A stretch of 13,747 bases of DNA, taken from Oscillospiraceae bacterium (GTDB lineage Bacteria; Bacillota; Clostridia; Oscillospirales; Ruminococcaceae). Made by a program: the position numbers and the translations under genes. Of the stretch, positions 1 through 7,372 are shown piece by piece. Location of the stretch: contig JAUNBN010000013.1 in assembly GCA_030527085.1 (NCBI GenBank), forward strand, positions 1 to 13,747, in the 5' to 3' direction. The notes beneath the pieces were generated by a model. The model made no database searches. It had not been told where the DNA came from and was given only the letters and a program-made list of their open reading frames with translations. Numbering within the stretch: the stretch's first letter is position 1; each line of letters begins with the position of its first letter.

Positions 1-1106
1 ACCCCGCCATCTACCGCATAGTCCACAGCGAGCACCACAGGCAGGGGAATAAGTGGTGCATCTACCCCCTCTACGACTACGCCCACCCCATACAGGACGC
101 GCTGGAGGGCATAACTCATTCGCTCTGCTCCATCGAGTTTGAAAACCACCGCCCGCTCTACGAATGGGTTGTGGACAATATAGACTTTGAAAGCAAGCCC
201 AAGCAGCGCGAGTTTGCGCGCCTCAACGTGACCTACACCGTCATGAGCAAGCGCTACCTGCGCGAGCTGGTCGAGAGCGGCACGGTGGACGGCTGGGACG
301 ACCCGCGAATGCCCACCATCTGCGGCCTGCGCCGCCGCGGCTACACCCCGAGTTCGATAAACGCCTTCGTGCAGAAGGCGGGGGTAGCCAAGGCCTACAG
401 CGTGGTGGATATAGGGCTGCTCGAGCACTGCATACGCGACGAGCTCAATATGAGCGCGCAGCGCCGCATGGCCGTGCTCGACCCGATAAAGGTGACTTTG
501 AGCAACTACCCCGAGGACAGAACTGAGTATTTCAAGGTGAGCAACAACCCGAACGACGAGGCTGCGGGCGAGCGCGAGCTGCCTTTTACAAAGGAGCTTT
601 ATATTGAGCGCGGCGATTTTGAAATAGAACCCCCGCCCAAGTACCACCGCCTCTCGCCGGGAAAAGAGGTGCGGCTCATGGGCGCCTACCTTATGACCTG
701 CGAGGACTACAAATGCGACGGCAAGGGCCGCGTCACGGAGCTTATCTGCCGCGTTGACCCCGAGACCGGCGGCAAGAACCCGCCCGACGGCCGCAAGGTC
801 AAGGGCACGATACACTGGGTCTCGGCGCGGCACTGCCTCGAGGCCGAGCTGAGGATGTACGACCGCCTCTTCACGCTCGAGAACGTGGGCGATATCCCCG
901 AGGGCGAGTCGCTGGGCGACTATATAAATCCCGATTCAATTAAAATATATGCGAAGGCAAAGCTCGAGAAGAGCCTGGCCGACGCCGGCGCGGACGAGCG
1001 CTTCCAGTTCGTGAGAAACGGCTACTTTATCAAGGACAGCAGAAACGCGGGCGTTTACAACAATATAGTGACGCTCAAGGACACCTGGGTGAAGGTGAAA
1101 AAATGA
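1..1106 (+). CDS. glnS: Glutaminyl-tRNA synthetase, 3' part (5' end outside window)
   Basis: Class I aminoacyl-tRNA synthetase that charges tRNA-Gln with glutamine in the cytoplasm. The reading frame is open from base 3 (first full codon CCC) to TGA at 1104-1106, giving 367 codons of a protein usually near 550 aa, so the N-terminal HIGH region lies off the window. The visible part follows bacterial GlnRS closely. It starts in the catalytic core (IYRIVHSEHHR, KWCIYPLYDYAHPIQDALEG, ITHSLCSIEF) and then has the class I signature VMSKR near base 243. GWDDPRMPTICGLRRRGYT comes next. The two-beta-barrel anticodon-binding half follows, with DGRKVKGTIHWVS and the C-terminal YF..DSRN...LKDTWVKV. Many Bacillota lack GlnRS and use Glu-tRNA amidotransferase, so its presence is informative but not unique. 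The stop overlaps the next gene's ATG as ATGA, so the two are probably co-translated. Confidence 0.96.
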   Translation, partial: PAIYRIVHSEHHRQGNKWCIYPLYDYAHPIQDALEGITHSLCSIEFENHRPLYEWVVDNIDFESKPKQREFARLNVTYTVMSKRYLRELVESGTVDGWDDPRMPTICGLRRRGYTPSSINAFVQKAGVAKAYSVVDIGLLEHCIRDELNMSAQRRMAVLDPIKVTLSNYPEDRTEYFKVSNNPNDEAAGERELPFTKELYIERGDFEIEPPPKYHRLSPGKEVRLMGAYLMTCEDYKCDGKGRVTELICRVDPETGGKNPPDGRKVKGTIHWVSARHCLEAELRMYDRLFTLENVGDIPEGESLGDYINPDSIKIYAKAKLEKSLADAGADERFQFVRNGYFIKDSRNAGVYNNIVTLKDTWVKVKK

Positions 1107-2587
1107 AAAAATCTGCATTTTCCGCTCTCTTGAATTCGAGCGAAAAAGCGCTTGCGATTATATTGGTCGCCCTGCTGCTTTTGAGCCTGATACCGCTTTG
1201 CATAGCGGCGAGCGCGACAGGCTTTTACAACGACGAATACGTCTGCGGACATGAGGTTGCCTTAATCGAGGGAGGTGATGACTCTCTCTTTTCGAGTTTT
1301 ATTGCTTCTGTTAAAAGAACCTATCAATATTACTACAAGTGGCAGGGCAGCTTTGCGGCAGTTTTCTTTATGACTCAATTCAATCCTGTGGTTTTGGGCG
1401 CGAGCGAGGGGTCTTTTTATGCCTACTTTTTCTTTTTGATTTATATTGTTGGCTGGCTGGTGCTGGGGTGGGCCGTCTTTTGCCGTTTGCTGAAGCTGGA
1501 GCTCTCAACCGCATCCGTGCTCACATTGCCAATGATTATACTCGGCCTGCAATTTGTGCCCTCCGCCGCAGAGGGTTTTTTCTGGTTTACAGGTGCGGCG
1601 TACTATACTTTCTTCTTTGCTCTTTCTCTTGTTTTTTGGGGCTTGGCCGCATTCTTTCTAAAGGCGAACGGCCGCAAAGCCAAAACTCTGCTCTGTATTG
1701 CGCTTTCCCTTATTGCTTTGTCCCTTGGAGCGTCTAATTACGTTACAGCGCTTCAAATGTCTCTTCTGCTTGCGCTTTGCGTTCTGGCGTCCTTTGTTTT
1801 AAAAAGACATCGTGTTATCAGCTGCGCCCTTTTCGGTCTGGAAGCTCTCGCCTTCGCGGTTTCCGCTTTTGCGCCCGGAAACGGCGCCCGTCAGGAAGCC
1901 TTTGGAGAAGCGGCTTCCTTTTTCGGCACGGTATCGACAGCTCTGCGCGACGGACTGATTTATATTAGGCAGTGGACCACTCCCTATGTTGTCATAGCCC
2001 TGCTTATCATGCTGCCCTCGGCAATAAAGCTGGCTTACAAAGTGAACTTCGATTTCCGGCTGCCCCTGCCGGCAATTGCGGTTGGAGCGGGCATCGTTTG
2101 CAGCGGCCTGGCTCCTGTTTACTATGCCAGCAACGTATCTTGGATGCCGGAGAGGATTCTCAACCTTATTTACTGGTCATACGGAATATGGGTGTTTTTC
2201 TCCTTTATTTATACAGTCGGCTGGGTGGTGAAAAAGCTTGAAAAGCTGCGCGCGCAGACAGGGGAAGGTCTGCCCTTACAGGCCCTGAAACGCTTTCTGC
2301 CAGAATACTATCTGCTGCTGGCGGCCGCTTCGTCTGTAATATTTGCTTACCCGCTCCTTCAGGAGCGCCCGCTTTCGGTGCGCATTCTCGAGTCCGTCGC
2401 TTCCGGAAGCCTGGCTGCTTACAGCGAGCTTAAGGAGGCGCAGCTCGAAACGCTCGAAGACGAGAATATCAGGGAGGCGGTGCTTAAAGCGGCAGTTCAC
2501 ATCCCGGATTTCTATATACCCGACGATGTTTCCTATGACCCAAACACACATACAAACAAACAAAGCTATCGCCTTTCTTTACAATAA
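1103..2587 (+). CDS. Multi-pass membrane protein, possibly DUF6056/GT-C-like
   Basis: Integral membrane protein of 494 aa with roughly ten hydrophobic segments. An N-terminal segment (about residues 17-37) is followed by an outside-facing stretch with FYNDEYVCGHE and YYYKWQGSF. Further membrane segments run to about residue 425, and a soluble C-terminal tail ends at residue 494. The acidic NDE after the first helix, the W-Q-G motif and the later EGFFWFTGAAYY resemble DUF6056-type and other GT-C-fold membrane proteins linked to surface polysaccharide modification. I base this on motif resemblance only, and no catalytic activity can be assigned. The ATG shares bases with the glnS stop, implying translational coupling to an unrelated housekeeping gene. 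Codon use differs from its neighbours: isoleucine is mostly ATT rather than ATA, and TTT, TAT and CTT are common. That suggests a separate origin, although Phe richness explains part of it. Confidence 0.8.
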   Translation: MKKSAFSALLNSSEKALAIILVALLLLSLIPLCIAASATGFYNDEYVCGHEVALIEGGDDSLFSSFIASVKRTYQYYYKWQGSFAAVFFMTQFNPVVLGASEGSFYAYFFFLIYIVGWLVLGWAVFCRLLKLELSTASVLTLPMIILGLQFVPSAAEGFFWFTGAAYYTFFFALSLVFWGLAAFFLKANGRKAKTLLCIALSLIALSLGASNYVTALQMSLLLALCVLASFVLKRHRVISCALFGLEALAFAVSAFAPGNGARQEAFGEAASFFGTVSTALRDGLIYIRQWTTPYVVIALLIMLPSAIKLAYKVNFDFRLPLPAIAVGAGIVCSGLAPVYYASNVSWMPERILNLIYWSYGIWVFFSFIYTVGWVVKKLEKLRAQTGEGLPLQALKRFLPEYYLLLAAASSVIFAYPLLQERPLSVRILESVASGSLAAYSELKEAQLETLEDENIREAVLKAAVHIPDFYIPDDVSYDPNTHTNKQSYRLSLQ

Positions 2588-2634
2588 GGATTCGGTAATC
2601 TTTGTGGAATAGAAGCTTAAAAGGTGAGTGGCCT

Positions 2635-2740
2635 ATAAGCGTGTAATATGCTGTCCTTCCCCCGCCGCAGGCGGGGGAAGGACAGCGAAAAATCCACGCG
2701 ACAGGGCACCCCTTTTAAAAGCTAGGCTGAAACCGCTTAT
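2635..2740 (+). repeat. Palindromic intergenic repeat, copy 1 (perfect 16-bp arms, GCA loop)
   Basis: Arms 2651-2666 and 2670-2685 are a perfect 16-bp inverted repeat around GCA (left arm CTGTCCTTCCCCCGCC). The leader AGCGTGTAA (2638-2646) recurs before copy 4, and the tail CACGCGACAGGGCACCCC (2695-2712) resembles those of copies 6 and 7. ATAAGCG at 2635 and CGCTTAT ending at 2740 form short inverted termini, so I draw the element to these. No T-tract follows the hairpin, so it is not a classical intrinsic terminator. It fills most of the 171-bp gap before secA. Confidence 0.85.
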
Positions 2741-2758
2741 TTTTGCGAGGTATATTAA

Positions 2759-5485
2759 ATGGCTTTTCTCGAAAAGCTCTTCGGCACTCCCAGCTCCAAG
2801 GCGCTTAAAAAATTCGAGCCGCTCACAGAGCGGGTGCTCGCGCTCGAGGGCGAGTACGCCGCCATGTCAGAGGGGGAGCTGCGCTCGGCAACGGCGGCCT
2901 TCAAGGCTCGCCTCGAGGGCGGCGAAACGCTCGACGACATACTTCCCGAAGCCTTCGCGGCCTGCCGCGAGGCCTCCTGGCGCGTGCTCGAGATGAAGCA
3001 CTTTCCGGTTCAGATAACGGGAGGCATAGTGCTGCACAAGGGCATGATAGCCGAAATGAAGACCGGCGAGGGCAAGACCCTCGCCGCGACGCTGCCCGCC
3101 TACCTGAACGCGCTCGAGGGCAGGGGAGTACACATAGTAACGGTGAACGACTACCTGGCCCGCCGCGACAGCGAGTGGATGGGCAAGGTCTACAACTACC
3201 TCGGCCTCAGCGTAGGACTCATAGTCTCCGGGCTGGACAAGGCGGAACGCCGCGCGGCTTATGAAGCGGACATAACCTACGGCACCAACAACGAATTCGG
3301 CTTCGACTACCTGCGCGACAACATGGTAACGCGCCTTGAGAACAAGGCCCAGCGCGGCCATGCCTACGCCATAGTGGACGAGGTGGACTCGATTTTAATC
3401 GACGAGGCCCGCACGCCGCTGATTATTTCCGGCCCCGGCGAGAAGTCCACCGACCTCTACAAGCGCGCCGACCAGTTCGCGAAGTCGCTCAGAATGACGC
3501 GAGTTACCGAAACGGACGACAAGGAGGAGCTCGAGCAATTAGAGGGCGACGTCGTTATAGACGAAAAGGCCAAGAGCTGCTCGCTCACGCAGTCCGGAAT
3601 AGAAAAGGCCCAGCGCTTTTTCAATATTGCCAACCTCGCCGATTCCGAGAACATGACCCTCTCCCACCATATCAACCAGGCGGTGCGCGCCAACGGCATT
3701 ATGAAGCGCGATGTGGACTACGTCGTCAAAAACGGCGAGGTAATAATCGTTGACGAGTTCACCGGCCGCCTCATGATAGGCCGCCGCTACAACGAGGGCC
3801 TGCACCAGGCCATAGAGGCCAAGGAGAACGTGCATGTCGCGCGCGAGAGCCGTACTCTGGCCACCATCACCTTCCAGAACTACTTCAGAATGTATAAAAA
3901 GCTTGCGGGCATGACGGGCACGGCGCTCACAGAGGCGGACGAGTTTCTGGAAATCTACGGTCTCGACGTGGTAGAGATACCGACCAACAAGCCCATGATA
4001 CGCGAGGACTACAACGATTCGGTCTACAAGACCGAGGCGGGCAAGTTCCGCGCCGTAGTGGAGCAGGTCGAGGAGTGCCACGAGAGGAAGCAGCCCGTGC
4101 TCGTGGGAACGATAAGCATAGAGAAGTCCGAGGCCTTGAGCAAGATGCTCTCGAGGCGCGGAATCAAGCACGAGGTGCTGAACGCCAAGCACCACGAAAA
4201 GGAGGCGGCCATAGTCGCGCAGGCCGGCAAGCCCGGCGCAGTGACCATAGCCACTAATATGGCAGGGCGCGGCACGGACATCATGCTCGGGGGCAACGCC
4301 GAGTTCATGGCCAAGAGCGAGATGGCGAAGCGCGGCCGCAGCGAGGAGGAAATAGCCGCCGCAACGAGCTACTACCAGACCGACGACGAGACCGTTCTAT
4401 CACTTCGAAAAGAGTTCAAAGAGCTCAACGACAAGTATAAGGCCGAGATAGCGCCGGGCGCGAGGGAGGTAGTCGAGGCCGGCGGGCTCTTCATAATAGG
4501 CACGGAGCGTCACGAGAGCCGCCGCATAGACAATCAGCTCAGAGGCCGCTCGGGCAGGCAGGGAGACCCCGGAGAGAGCCGCTTTTTCCTCTCGCTCGAC
4601 GACGACCTCATGCGCCTCTTCGGCGGCGAGCGCCTCACCGCCGTTATGGATACGCTGCGTGTGGACGAGGACACCCCCATTGAGAACAAAATGCTGACCG
4701 GCGTTATCGAGAGCAGCCAGAAGCGCGTTGAGGCGCGCAACTTCGGAATACGCAAGAACGTCCTCAACTACGACGACGTTATGAACCACCAGCGCGAGAC
4801 CATCTACTCCCAGCGAGATATGGTGCTCGAGGGCGCAAACCTGCGCGAGCGCATACTCGAAATGATAGACGAGAGCATAGAGAGCAACGTCAACCTCTTC
4901 TTGAGCGAGGTGGAGAACAAGGCCGACTGGAACCTCAAGGGCCTCAGGAGCCATTACCTCGGCTGGCTCACGACCGAGAGAGACCTGCTCTACAGCTCCG
5001 AGCAGCTCGAGGGGCTGGAAAAAGAGGATATAATAAGCGAGCTTGTCGGCATAGCGCATAATAAGTACGAGGAAAAGGAAGCCAGACTCGGCGGCGAGAT
5101 GATGCGCGAGCTCGAGCGGCTGGTTATGCTGCGCGTCGTGGACGTGAAGTGGATGAACCACATCGACGACATGGACGAGCTGCGCAAGACCATACATCTG
5201 CGCTCCTACGCCCAGAAGAACCCCGTGGTGGAATACCGCATAGAGGGCTACAACATGTTTGACGACATGGTGGCCGCCATAAGGGAGGACACCGCCCGCC
5301 TCATGCTCACCGCCGAAATGCGAATAGCCCGCCAGCAGGCCGAAAAGACCACAGAGGGCGCGGCGGCGCTGGCCTCTGACGGCACGGCGCAGAAAAAGCC
5401 TGAGCGAAAGAAGGGTAAGATAGGCCGCAACGACCCCTGCCCCTGCGGTTCGGGTAAAAAATATAAGCAGTGCTGCGGTAAATAG
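2759..5485 (+). CDS. secA: Preprotein translocase ATPase SecA
   Basis: Motor ATPase that drives unfolded preproteins through the SecYEG channel. The protein is 908 aa, within the usual family range. Visible elements in order: N-terminal helix MAFLEKLFG; Q-motif region with FPVQITGG; Walker A MKTGEGKT (residues 100-107); VTVNDYLARRDSEWM; TYGTNNEFGFDYLRDNM; Walker B DEVD (207-210) followed by SILIDEARTPLIISG. The preprotein cross-linking domain and second nucleotide-binding fold follow, with TNMAGRGTDI, IGTERHESRRIDNQLRGR and SGRQGDPG. Next are the helical scaffold with VLNYDDVMNHQR and a linker. The C-terminus carries the zinc-binding SEC-C motif with cysteines 894, 896, 905 and 906, which in studied bacteria contacts SecB or lipid. 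The ATG at 2759 is supported by GAGG at 2747-2750, 8 nt upstream. The gene appears monocistronic: repeat copies lie on both sides and the next gene is convergent. Confidence 0.99.
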   Translation: MAFLEKLFGTPSSKALKKFEPLTERVLALEGEYAAMSEGELRSATAAFKARLEGGETLDDILPEAFAACREASWRVLEMKHFPVQITGGIVLHKGMIAEMKTGEGKTLAATLPAYLNALEGRGVHIVTVNDYLARRDSEWMGKVYNYLGLSVGLIVSGLDKAERRAAYEADITYGTNNEFGFDYLRDNMVTRLENKAQRGHAYAIVDEVDSILIDEARTPLIISGPGEKSTDLYKRADQFAKSLRMTRVTETDDKEELEQLEGDVVIDEKAKSCSLTQSGIEKAQRFFNIANLADSENMTLSHHINQAVRANGIMKRDVDYVVKNGEVIIVDEFTGRLMIGRRYNEGLHQAIEAKENVHVARESRTLATITFQNYFRMYKKLAGMTGTALTEADEFLEIYGLDVVEIPTNKPMIREDYNDSVYKTEAGKFRAVVEQVEECHERKQPVLVGTISIEKSEALSKMLSRRGIKHEVLNAKHHEKEAAIVAQAGKPGAVTIATNMAGRGTDIMLGGNAEFMAKSEMAKRGRSEEEIAAATSYYQTDDETVLSLRKEFKELNDKYKAEIAPGAREVVEAGGLFIIGTERHESRRIDNQLRGRSGRQGDPGESRFFLSLDDDLMRLFGGERLTAVMDTLRVDEDTPIENKMLTGVIESSQKRVEARNFGIRKNVLNYDDVMNHQRETIYSQRDMVLEGANLRERILEMIDESIESNVNLFLSEVENKADWNLKGLRSHYLGWLTTERDLLYSSEQLEGLEKEDIISELVGIAHNKYEEKEARLGGEMMRELERLVMLRVVDVKWMNHIDDMDELRKTIHLRSYAQKNPVVEYRIEGYNMFDDMVAAIREDTARLMLTAEMRIARQQAEKTTEGAAALASDGTAQKKPERKKGKIGRNDPCPCGSGKKYKQCCGK

Positions 5486-5507
5486 CGAAAAAAGGGATTG
5501 TCCAAAG

Positions 5508-5570
5508 AGCGTGTTTAATGCTTCGGTTCCCCCGCCGGAGGCGGGGGATACCGGAGCGAAGATAATCACG
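5508..5570 (+). repeat. Palindromic intergenic repeat, copy 2 (GGA loop, one bulge)
   Basis: Leader AGCGTGTTTAATG (5508-5520) runs into the left arm at 5520-5536; the right arm is 5540-5557 with loop GGA. The core CCCCCGCC/GGCGGGGG is intact. The outer arms GCTTCGGT and ACCGGAGC pair with one G-T wobble and a single bulged T at 5550. The tail ATAATCACG matches the start of the copy 1 tail and then gives way to the minus-strand terminator. It lies 22 bp after the secA stop. Confidence 0.8.
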
Positions 5571-5593
5571 AAAAAGCCCCCTTGCGGGGGCTT
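5571..5593 (-). terminator. Intrinsic terminator of the minus-strand HTH gene
   Basis: Arms 5574-5581 (AAGCCCCC) and 5586-5593 (GGGGGCTT) form a perfect 8-bp stem around a 4-nt loop. Read on the minus strand it ends in a run of T (complement of the A-run at 5571-5575), 15 bp beyond the stop of the regulator gene. On the plus strand only TT follows, so any contribution to secA termination would be weak. Confidence 0.85.
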
Positions 5594-5607
5594 AAGGCTG
5601 AGTAATT

Positions 5608-6300
5608 TTATTGCTGCATTTCTTTCTCGGCCTGCTGAATCACGTTGAAAAGCGAGGAGGCGAGCTGGGGATAGCTTTCGGAAAGGCTTTCGCTGGTGAG
5701 GCGGAGCTTTTCGACCCCCTCGAAGCTCTCTATGCCGGCAATCTTCTCTCCCGAGAGTATGGCCTCGACTCTGGCCTCGCTGGTCTTCAGGGCTGCGTCG
5801 GCGTAGCCCGACCAGAGCGCGCGCGGAACGGAAAAGAGGCTGTCCGCGTTCTTGGGGTTGGCCGAGTAGATGAGCCTGAACATTTTGTATAGCGCCGTCA
5901 TGAGGTAGGCGGATATGTTTCCGACAAGGCCCTTGTCCGGTGATTTTAATAAGATGTCGTAGAGCACGGCCAGCGAGTTGGCCAGCAGCTTTTTGTTGAA
6001 AACGGGGAGCACGCTGCCCTTGTAGTGCCCGTCCTCGCTGGAATCGCCCTCGGGCAGTTCTTCTATTGAGAGGGTGAGGCCGCTGGGGTCGGGCGAGAGC
6101 CCCAGGAGGTAGTCGCAGGAGACGCCGTAAAACCTGGCCGCGCGCACCACAAAACTCAGACCGCACTCCCGTATGCCCTTTTCGTAGTGGGAGAGCAGCG
6201 CCTGAGAAACTCCGAGACTGGCTGCGGCTTCTTTCTGTGTTATGCCGCGTTCCTTGCGGAGCAGAGTCAGTATTCTGTTGAAGCTTTCGGCCTCCGCCAT
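5608..6300 (-). CDS. Xre-family HTH regulator with an all-helical C-terminal region
   Basis: DNA-binding protein of 230 aa. Residues 7-70 form a classic HTH_3/Cro-C1 domain (FNRILTLLRKERGITQKEAA, then ASLGVSQALLSHYEKGIREC, then the YGVSCDYLLGL cap). The remaining 160 residues look helical, have no recognisable catalytic motif, and probably sense a ligand or dimerise. I place the start at 6300 (MAEAESFN) because GGGG lies 7 nt upstream on the minus strand and the HTH begins at once. A longer frame reaches 6375, but its extra 25 residues would run back through the -10 box at 6340-6345. A TTTACA-17-TATAAT promoter and dyads sit directly upstream, which suggests autoregulation. The gene is convergent with secA and divergent from the phosphatase gene at 6434. 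Its regulatory target is unknown. Confidence 0.88.
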   Translation of the reverse strand: MAEAESFNRILTLLRKERGITQKEAAASLGVSQALLSHYEKGIRECGLSFVVRAARFYGVSCDYLLGLSPDPSGLTLSIEELPEGDSSEDGHYKGSVLPVFNKKLLANSLAVLYDILLKSPDKGLVGNISAYLMTALYKMFRLIYSANPKNADSLFSVPRALWSGYADAALKTSEARVEAILSGEKIAGIESFEGVEKLRLTSESLSESYPQLASSLFNVIQQAEKEMQQ

Positions 6301-6339
6301 CAACAAACCCCGTAGCAGTAAAAATACAACGTGTATAAG

Positions 6340-6368
6340 ATTATATCTTAGCTTTTGGCTTTTGTAAA
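6340..6368 (-). promoter_or_regulatory. Sigma-A-type promoter for the HTH gene
   Basis: On the minus strand, -35 TTTACA (6363-6368) and -10 TATAAT (6340-6345) are separated by exactly 17 bp. Transcription should start near 6333, about 33 nt before the chosen ATG. Confidence 0.8.
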
Positions 6369-6371
6369 GCC
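6357..6371. promoter_or_regulatory. Candidate operator dyad over the -35 box
   Basis: GGCTTT-TGT-AAAGCC is a perfect 6-bp dyad with a 3-bp spacer covering the -35 element of the HTH promoter. A second dyad, TATAA-GA-TTATA (6334-6345), overlaps the -10. Both positions would let a bound dimer block RNA polymerase, so the adjacent Xre-type protein is the obvious candidate ligand. The assignment is inferred from position and symmetry only. Confidence 0.4.
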
Positions 6372-6433
6372 GCATTTCGCCTGTTTTCGAGCGTTTTTAA
6401 TATCTAAATCCGACAAAATTCGGGGAGCGGTTT

Positions 6434-7063
6434 ATGAAAACCTATAAAATCTATTTGATAAGGCACGGCTTCACGAGGGCCAATCTAGAGGGGCGCTACT
6501 GCGGCTTGAGCGACATATCCCTCTGCGAGGAGGGCGAGAGCGCCCTCTACTCGCTCTTGGAGCAGTACAGCTATCCCACGCCCGAGCTCGTCTATGTCAG
6601 CCCGCTGGTGAGGGCGAGGCAGACCGCCTCTATCATCTGGCCCGAGTGCGAGCAGATTTTAGTTGAGGACCTGCGCGAGGCCTCCTTCGGCCGCTTTGAG
6701 GGCAGGAGCTTCGCCGAGCTCAAGGGCGACGAGGAGTTTGAAAAATGGGTGGTGCCCGACAGCAATTACCTGCCCGAGGGAGTGGAGGCGCAGGAGGACT
6801 TCTTCGAGCGCTGCTCGAGCGCGCTGCAGAGCCTTATCGCGGATATGATGAGAAAGTCCGTCTTTGAGGCCGGGGTGGTGAGCCACGCGGGCGTTATAGG
6901 CAACGCGCTTTCGGCGCTGGCTTTTCCCAAAAAGCCCCCCTACGACTGGCAGTGCGAGCCGGGCTGCGGCTTTAAGCTCATAGCGGACCCTACGCTCTAT
7001 CTGCGCGAGCCGGTTTTGGAGGTGGTGGACTACCTGCCCTTTGAGGACGGCGAGCAGCGTTAG
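6434..7063 (+). CDS. Histidine phosphatase (phosphoglycerate mutase-like)
   Basis: Cytoplasmic phosphatase of the histidine phosphatase superfamily, branch 1, 209 aa. The catalytic set is complete: LIRHG with phospho-accepting His11; SPLVRARQTA with Arg60; DLREASFGRFEG with the acid/base Glu82; and SHAG with His151. The length and the FGRFEG motif suit the CobC/alpha-ribazole phosphatase or GpmB-like groups. The real substrate cannot be told from sequence, and no cobalamin genes are nearby. GGGGAG at 6422-6427, 6 nt before the ATG, supports the start. The gene is divergent from the HTH regulator across a 133-bp gap, so that protein may also influence it. A promoter for the next small gene begins right after its stop. 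Confidence 0.9.
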   Translation: MKTYKIYLIRHGFTRANLEGRYCGLSDISLCEEGESALYSLLEQYSYPTPELVYVSPLVRARQTASIIWPECEQILVEDLREASFGRFEGRSFAELKGDEEFEKWVVPDSNYLPEGVEAQEDFFERCSSALQSLIADMMRKSVFEAGVVSHAGVIGNALSALAFPKKPPYDWQCEPGCGFKLIADPTLYLREPVLEVVDYLPFEDGEQR

Positions 7064-7068
7064 CGGGC

Positions 7069-7098
7069 TTTCACCATTTTTGCCTCTTTGTATATAAT
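7069..7098 (+). promoter_or_regulatory. Possible promoter of the spoVM-like gene
   Basis: A perfect TATAAT (7093-7098) lies 37 bp before the GTG start. Only a weak -35 match, TTTCAC (7069-7074), is found 18 bp upstream. The known SpoVM gene of Bacillus is transcribed by mother-cell sigma-E. A clear sigma-E -35/-10 pair could not be made out here, so the responsible sigma factor is uncertain. Confidence 0.35.
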
Positions 7099-7135
7099 GA
7101 AAACAGAAAGCCATATGAAACAGGGGGTCGCCAAC

Positions 7136-7225
7136 GTGCAGGTAGTAGTAGTCAAGAGCTCCAAACTCCTAAGCTGTATTCTCAGGCTGCTGTTTGGGAT
7201 AAAGAAGTCTGAGGAGAATAGCTGA
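7136..7225 (+). CDS. spoVM: SpoVM-like 29-aa amphipathic coat anchor
   Basis: Very short gene, GTG start to TGA at 7223-7225, 29 codons. In Bacillus, SpoVM is a 26-aa amphipathic helix that recognises the convex forespore membrane and anchors SpoIVA there. The product here aligns with Bacillus SpoVM without a gap from residue 1. Shared positions are Met1, Lys7, Lys10, Leu12, Ile15, Arg17 and Gly21, with conservative changes between (VQVVVVK, then KLLSCILRLLFG) and a basic KK after them. The SD AGGGGG (7122-7127), 8 nt before the GTG, fits well, so I prefer GTG over an in-frame ATG at 7115 that lacks one. Residue 9, Pro in Bacillus and important for curvature preference there, is Ser. A strong terminator follows, and the SipL-like and SpoIVA genes lie directly downstream, which greatly strengthens the call. 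Confidence 0.85.
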   Translation: MQVVVVKSSKLLSCILRLLFGIKKSEENS

Positions 7226-7260
7226 GGGAAGATACCCGATATACAGGCAAGCCCTTTGCG

Positions 7261-7290
7261 CCGCGGTTTTATACCGCGGTATTTTTTATT
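7261..7290 (+). terminator. Intrinsic terminator after spoVM
   Basis: CCGCGGT (7261-7267) pairs with ACCGCGG (7273-7279) around TTTAT and is followed by TATTTTTTATT. It lies 36 nt after the spoVM stop, so the small gene probably makes its own short transcript and sipL needs a separate promoter. Confidence 0.88.
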
Positions 7291-7372
7291 CGTGAAAGGG
7301 CTGTCGTCATACCCCGGGGCGGCTTCGAATATAGATTGGTAAGCGAACATCATTGCCGGGGGTGCATTATAA

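Noticed and set aside
2651..2685. Palindromes taken as ordinary rho-independent terminators
   Set aside because: The stems are strong, but none of the copies is followed by a T-tract on the plus strand, and they share leader and tail sequences. They fit a repeat family better.
4400..6166. 588-aa minus-strand reading frame overlapping secA and the HTH gene
   Set aside because: It is antisense to the well-conserved secA coding sequence and out of frame with the HTH protein. Its composition (Ala, Leu, His, Arg rich) is that of a GC-rich shadow frame.
7060..7353. 97-aa minus-strand reading frame across the spoVM region
   Set aside because: It is the shadow of the spoVM-like gene and its terminator, starts with no visible ribosome site, and has low-complexity Thr/Leu content typical of antisense frames.
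7327..7355. Sigma-E-like promoter for sipL (GAATATA, 14-bp spacer, CATCATTG)
   Set aside because: The -35-like element is good, but the -10 matches only about half of CATACAHT. The implied start would fall on the SD sequence, leaving almost no leader.
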